Source: Caulobacter sp. 17J80-11 (GTDB lineage Bacteria > Pseudomonadota > Alphaproteobacteria > Caulobacterales > Caulobacteraceae). Taken from it: 64,000 bases of DNA. The notes under the pieces are model-generated. The model worked only from the letters and a program-made list of their open reading frames with translations. It ran no database searches and had not been told where the DNA came from. The DNA is taken from the NCBI RefSeq assembly GCF_014349105.1, contig NZ_JACSJI010000020.1:1-64000 (forward strand). The letters are read 5' to 3'. A program made the translations under genes and the position numbers. Shown in pieces: positions 61,679-64,000 of the stretch; the first letter of the stretch is position 1, and every line of letters begins with the position of its first letter.

Positions 61679-62381
61679 CGCAGCGCTGGCGCGAGGATCG
61701 ATCCCGAGGGCGGGCGACAACGACAGCGACAAGCACGAGTCCACGGCCCGCGCCACAGTCGCGGCGTCGAGGCGGCGCTCGCCGGATGCACCGACGCCCA
61801 GGGCGCAGTTCTCCTCGGCCAAGCCGACCCGCGGAGCTTTGTGCAGTACCGACGCCAAGCTCTGGAATGAAGGTCCTGGAGCAGTGGTTCAGCTATCGCC
61901 GGCTCGACCGCAGCCGGCCCATGATAGGCGACCGGCGCCCACCGTCTGACCTGGGCCTGATCCAACCGGAAGGGTGGCTCGCCGACTACACCATGGAGCT
62001 CTTCAATGTCCTGCACGTGCTTGGCCGCCTCGTTCTCCTAGAACCTGCTCAGGCGGATTTGCCGGCGCAGATCGTAGCGAGCCCGCTCCTCAGCGAAGCG
62101 CAATTGTCGGCCGCCGGCGTCCGATTGCCTGGAACAGAAGCTCGACGAGGCTTCCGGAACGCTCGCTGCCAGCGGCTGGCCGCGTTCGACGCCTTATTTG
62201 GTCGAGAGTCTGCCGACACACCGCTGATGGTTATCGCCAGCGCCCAAACCTGCTCGTGTTGGCGCAGCGAGGAGCTTTGCGCCAAGGCACCGGGCCACCC
62301 GCGCGTTCATGGTACGTTCCGCAGATGCGCATAACGCGCGTTCCCAGAATCCCGTCCCGCCGGCACTCGGCTTAGCGCGGC
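61679..62381. other. Degraded intergenic DNA
   Basis: About 700 bp without an intact gene. The only recognisable content is the restriction-modification remnant starting at 61867. Local composition is lower in GC than the neighbours between about 61990 and 62340. No repeat ends or integrase seen. Confidence 0.5.
61867..62334 (+). pseudogene. C-terminal remnant of a type ISP restriction-modification enzyme
   Basis: The frame reads MKVLEQWFSYRRLDRSRPMI at the start, then PPSDLGLIQPEGW, YTMELFNVLHVLGRLV and LEPAQADLPAQI up to about AGVRLPG near 62130. This matches from memory the C-terminal tail of large single-chain type ISP (methylase-helicase) proteins (..QWFSYRR.. GDRRPPS.. LLNVLNVLG.. LEPAQA). 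After that the frame loses similarity. The upstream methylase and helicase domains are gone, so this is a fossil of an acquired restriction-modification gene of normally over 1500 residues. Confidence 0.55.
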
Positions 62382-62639
62382 TCAGATCTCCAGTTCGCGC
62401 GGCAGCCTGGCGACCACGCGGGCCAGCAGTTCGGACTCGTCGTAGCCCAGCGCGCGCGAGACGGCGCAGAACTCCAGCACGTCGAGGCGGCGGCCGCGGC
62501 GTTCGACCTTGGCGATGAAGGACTTCACCTTGGCGAGCCGCGACGCCAGCTCGGCCTGGCTGACCTTCTTGGCGCGCCTTGCGGCGACCAGGTCCTCGAT
62601 GAGGAGGCGGTAGGCGTCGGTGAATACGGACTTGGGCAT
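62382..62639 (-). CDS. XRE/Cro-C1-type helix-turn-helix protein
   Basis: 85 aa, one domain. HTH pattern LIEDLVAARRAKKVSQAELA then SFIAKVERRGRRLDVLEFCAVSRALG (cut by helix 3). It lacks a sensor domain, so it is a small DNA-binding regulator. The ATG is 10 nt after the kdgK stop and has no good ribosome site, suggesting coupling to kdgK translation. It could be a local regulator of the kdg genes or a left-over antidote/regulator from the degraded restriction system next to it. Confidence 0.8.
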   Translation of the reverse strand: MPKSVFTDAYRLLIEDLVAARRAKKVSQAELASRLAKVKSFIAKVERRGRRLDVLEFCAVSRALGYDESELLARVVARLPRELEI

Positions 62640-62649
62640 GGGGAGGTGC

Positions 62650-63669
62650 TCAGCGCCGGACGTCGAGGCCGCCGCCGGCGAGGAGCGCCTCGACCTCGGC
62701 GGCGCCGACCAGATTGAAATCGCCGGGGACGGCGTGCTTCAGGCAGCCGGCCGCCACCCCGAAGTCGAGGGCGGCGCGATCGTCCATCCCCGACAGCAGG
62801 CCGTGCATCAGGCCGGCCGCGAAGGCGTCGCCGCCGCCGATGCGGTCGACCACGCCGGTCAGGTGGAAGGATCCGGTACGCACCTCCCCGCCCCCGCGGG
62901 TGAACATGACGCCCGACAGCTCGTGGTGGTCGACGCCGTGGGTGGTCCGGAAGGTCGAGGCCATGCGCCGCAGATGCGGGAAGGCGTCGAAGGCGGCCTC
63001 GGCGGCGGCTCTCCGGCGCGCGGCCGGGTCCTCGTCGGTGAAGGCGCGGCCCAGCACCAGCGCGATGTCGCGGTCGTCGACGAAGGCGAGGTCGGCGCCC
63101 GACATCAGCTCCTTCAGCACCGCCGGCCCGTCGCCCTTCCACGCGGCCCAGAGCTTGGCGCGGTAGTTGCCGTCGAAGGAGACCTTCACGCCCTGCCGCC
63201 GCGCGGCCGCCACGGCGTTCAGCGCCCCGGCGGCGGCGTTGGGGCCGACCGCCGGCGTCACGCCCGACAGGTGCAGCCACTGCACGCCGGCCAGCTCGCG
63301 GTCCCAGTCGATCAGGTCGGCCGGCGCTTCCGCGAAGGCGGAGCCGGCTCGGTCGTAGGTGATCTCGGCCGGGCGCAGCACCGCGCCGGCCTGCAGGAAG
63401 TAGAGGCCCATGCGCCCGTCGGCGAAGCGCAGGCCCGAGACGTCCACGCCATAGCGGCGCAGCTCGTCTACGGCCGCGCGGCCGAGCGCGTTAGCGGGCA
63501 GGACGCTGGCGACGCCGGCCCGGTGGCCGAAGCGGGCCAGGGACACCGCCAGGTTCGTCTCCGCTCCCCCGAAGCAGACCTCCAGCCGCTTGGACTGCAG
63601 CAGCATCTCGGCTCCCGGCGCGGTCAGCCGTACCAACACTTCCCCGAAGCAGACGACGTCGCGGATCAC
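62650..63669 (-). CDS. kdgK: 2-keto-3-deoxygluconate kinase (PfkB family)
   Basis: Phosphorylates 2-keto-3-deoxygluconate to KDPG, joining uronic-acid catabolism to the Entner-Doudoroff pathway. 339 aa, cytosolic. PfkB signatures: CFGGAETNLAVSLARFG near residue 32 (substrate loop GGAE typical of KdgK), VSFDGNYRAKLW near 164 and DRIGGGDAFAAGLMHG near 282 (catalytic Asp). GTG start with CAGGAG six bases upstream. A strong terminator lies only 18 nt before the start codon, between this gene and the upstream SDR gene. Confidence 0.88.
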   Translation of the reverse strand: MIRDVVCFGEVLVRLTAPGAEMLLQSKRLEVCFGGAETNLAVSLARFGHRAGVASVLPANALGRAAVDELRRYGVDVSGLRFADGRMGLYFLQAGAVLRPAEITYDRAGSAFAEAPADLIDWDRELAGVQWLHLSGVTPAVGPNAAAGALNAVAAARRQGVKVSFDGNYRAKLWAAWKGDGPAVLKELMSGADLAFVDDRDIALVLGRAFTDEDPAARRRAAAEAAFDAFPHLRRMASTFRTTHGVDHHELSGVMFTRGGGEVRTGSFHLTGVVDRIGGGDAFAAGLMHGLLSGMDDRAALDFGVAAGCLKHAVPGDFNLVGAAEVEALLAGGGLDVRR

Positions 63670-63686
63670 GCAAAACTCCTGGGATG

Positions 63687-63715
63687 AAAAAGGGCGACGG
63701 CTCGCGCCGCCGCCC
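63687..63715 (-). terminator. Intrinsic terminator between SDR gene and kdgK
   Basis: Minus strand: GGGCGGCGGC, loop GCGA, GCCGTCGCCC (10 pairs, one G-U), then TTTTT. A textbook terminator sitting inside what would be an operon. Confidence 0.85.
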
Positions 63716-63739
63716 GAGGAGACCTCCTGCAAGGAAGCG

Positions 63740-64000
63740 TCAGGAGAAGAGCAGGCCGCCGTTGATGTCGAGGTTGGCGCCGTTGATGAACGAGGCCCCG
63801 TCGGAGGCCAGGTAGCTGACCAGGGCGGCCACTTCCTCGGCCTGCCCCTCGCGGCGCAGCGGCGTCGCGGCGGCCACCGCCTTGCGGACCTCGTCCTTGG
63901 AGAAGGTGTCGTGGAAGGTGGTGCTGATCATCCCCGGGCAGACCGAGTTCACGCGCACGCCCCTGGGCCCCAGCTCCTTGGCCATGGCGCGGGTGAAGGT
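63740..64000 (-). CDS. SDR-family oxidoreductase, KduD-like (5' part outside window)
   Basis: Only the C-terminal 86 residues are visible. Family end signature: [20 protein letters not shown] (helix after the catalytic YxxxK, then the PG motif), [20 protein letters not shown] and the final [14 protein letters not shown]. Such enzymes beside kdgK usually reduce 5-keto-4-deoxyuronate or 4-deoxy-L-erythro-hexoseulose uronate on the route from pectin or alginate to KDG. The nucleotide-binding and catalytic part is off the window, so the exact reaction is unproven. Confidence 0.8.
   Translation of the reverse strand, partial: TFTRAMAKELGPRGVRVNSVCPGMISTTFHDTFSKDEVRKAVAAATPLRREGQAEEVAALVSYLASDGASFINGANLDINGGLLFS

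Overview
The window looks like chromosomal DNA of a Caulobacterales-type alphaproteobacterium (Caulobacter or Phenylobacterium-like). It is very GC-rich, has many GTG/TTG starts and ATGA/GTGA overlaps, and carries large TonB-dependent receptors beside glycoside hydrolases, an Entner-Doudoroff-type zwf/glk pair and a tryptophan-halogenase cluster. The assignment is inferred from gene content; there is no rRNA in the window, and I saw no tRNA gene.

Layout. 1-7848: 3' part of a giant Gly-rich autotransporter adhesin. 7922-8579: a promoter, a leaderless five-glutamine leader peptide, an intrinsic terminator and a small unknown gene, which together look like a transcription attenuator. 8632-11034 (-): DEAD-box RNA helicase with a DbpA-type RNA-binding domain and a long charged repeat tail. 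11257-12248 (-): dipeptide epimerase broken by a one-base frameshift. 12292-21339: polysaccharide assembly cluster with a WecA-like initiating transferase, four GT4 glycosyltransferases, an asparagine-synthase-like amidotransferase and a MurJ/Wzx-type flippase.

21597-39761: sugar and starch utilisation region. It holds zwf, glk, a GluP/FucP-type sugar transporter, a LacI-family regulator, a GH15 glucoamylase, a GH97 alpha-glucosidase, a MalA-like TonB receptor, a periplasmic GH13 amylase, a GH13 alpha-glucosidase and a carboxylesterase. The likely flow is: maltodextrin enters through the receptor, is cut by periplasmic GH13/GH97/GH15 enzymes, glucose crosses the inner membrane by the MFS carrier, and Glk and Zwf feed the Entner-Doudoroff pathway. 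Two kinds of LacI-type palindrome recur here.

39856-44087: ferritin-like protein, succinate-semialdehyde dehydrogenase, a 22-aa Cys-rich peptide overlapping a four-helix membrane protein, a gene-free stretch with an AT-rich island, a small lipoprotein and a flavin reductase that appears to start at CTG. 44098-51196: GH3, GH5, MFS transporter and, divergently, a mycodextranase (GH87)-like beta-helix enzyme. 51199-59165 (-): three tandem flavin-dependent halogenase genes downstream of a second TonB receptor; the middle one has lost the catalytic residues. 59648-61678: second GH97. 61679-62381: degraded DNA with the C-terminal remnant of a type ISP restriction-modification enzyme. 62382-64000 (-): XRE regulator, KdgK kinase and the 3' end of a KduD-like dehydrogenase.

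The signals most worth following are the poly-Gln attenuator, the halogenase triad with a pseudo-enzyme, the shared palindromic operator linking distant loci, and the Cys-rich micropeptide.
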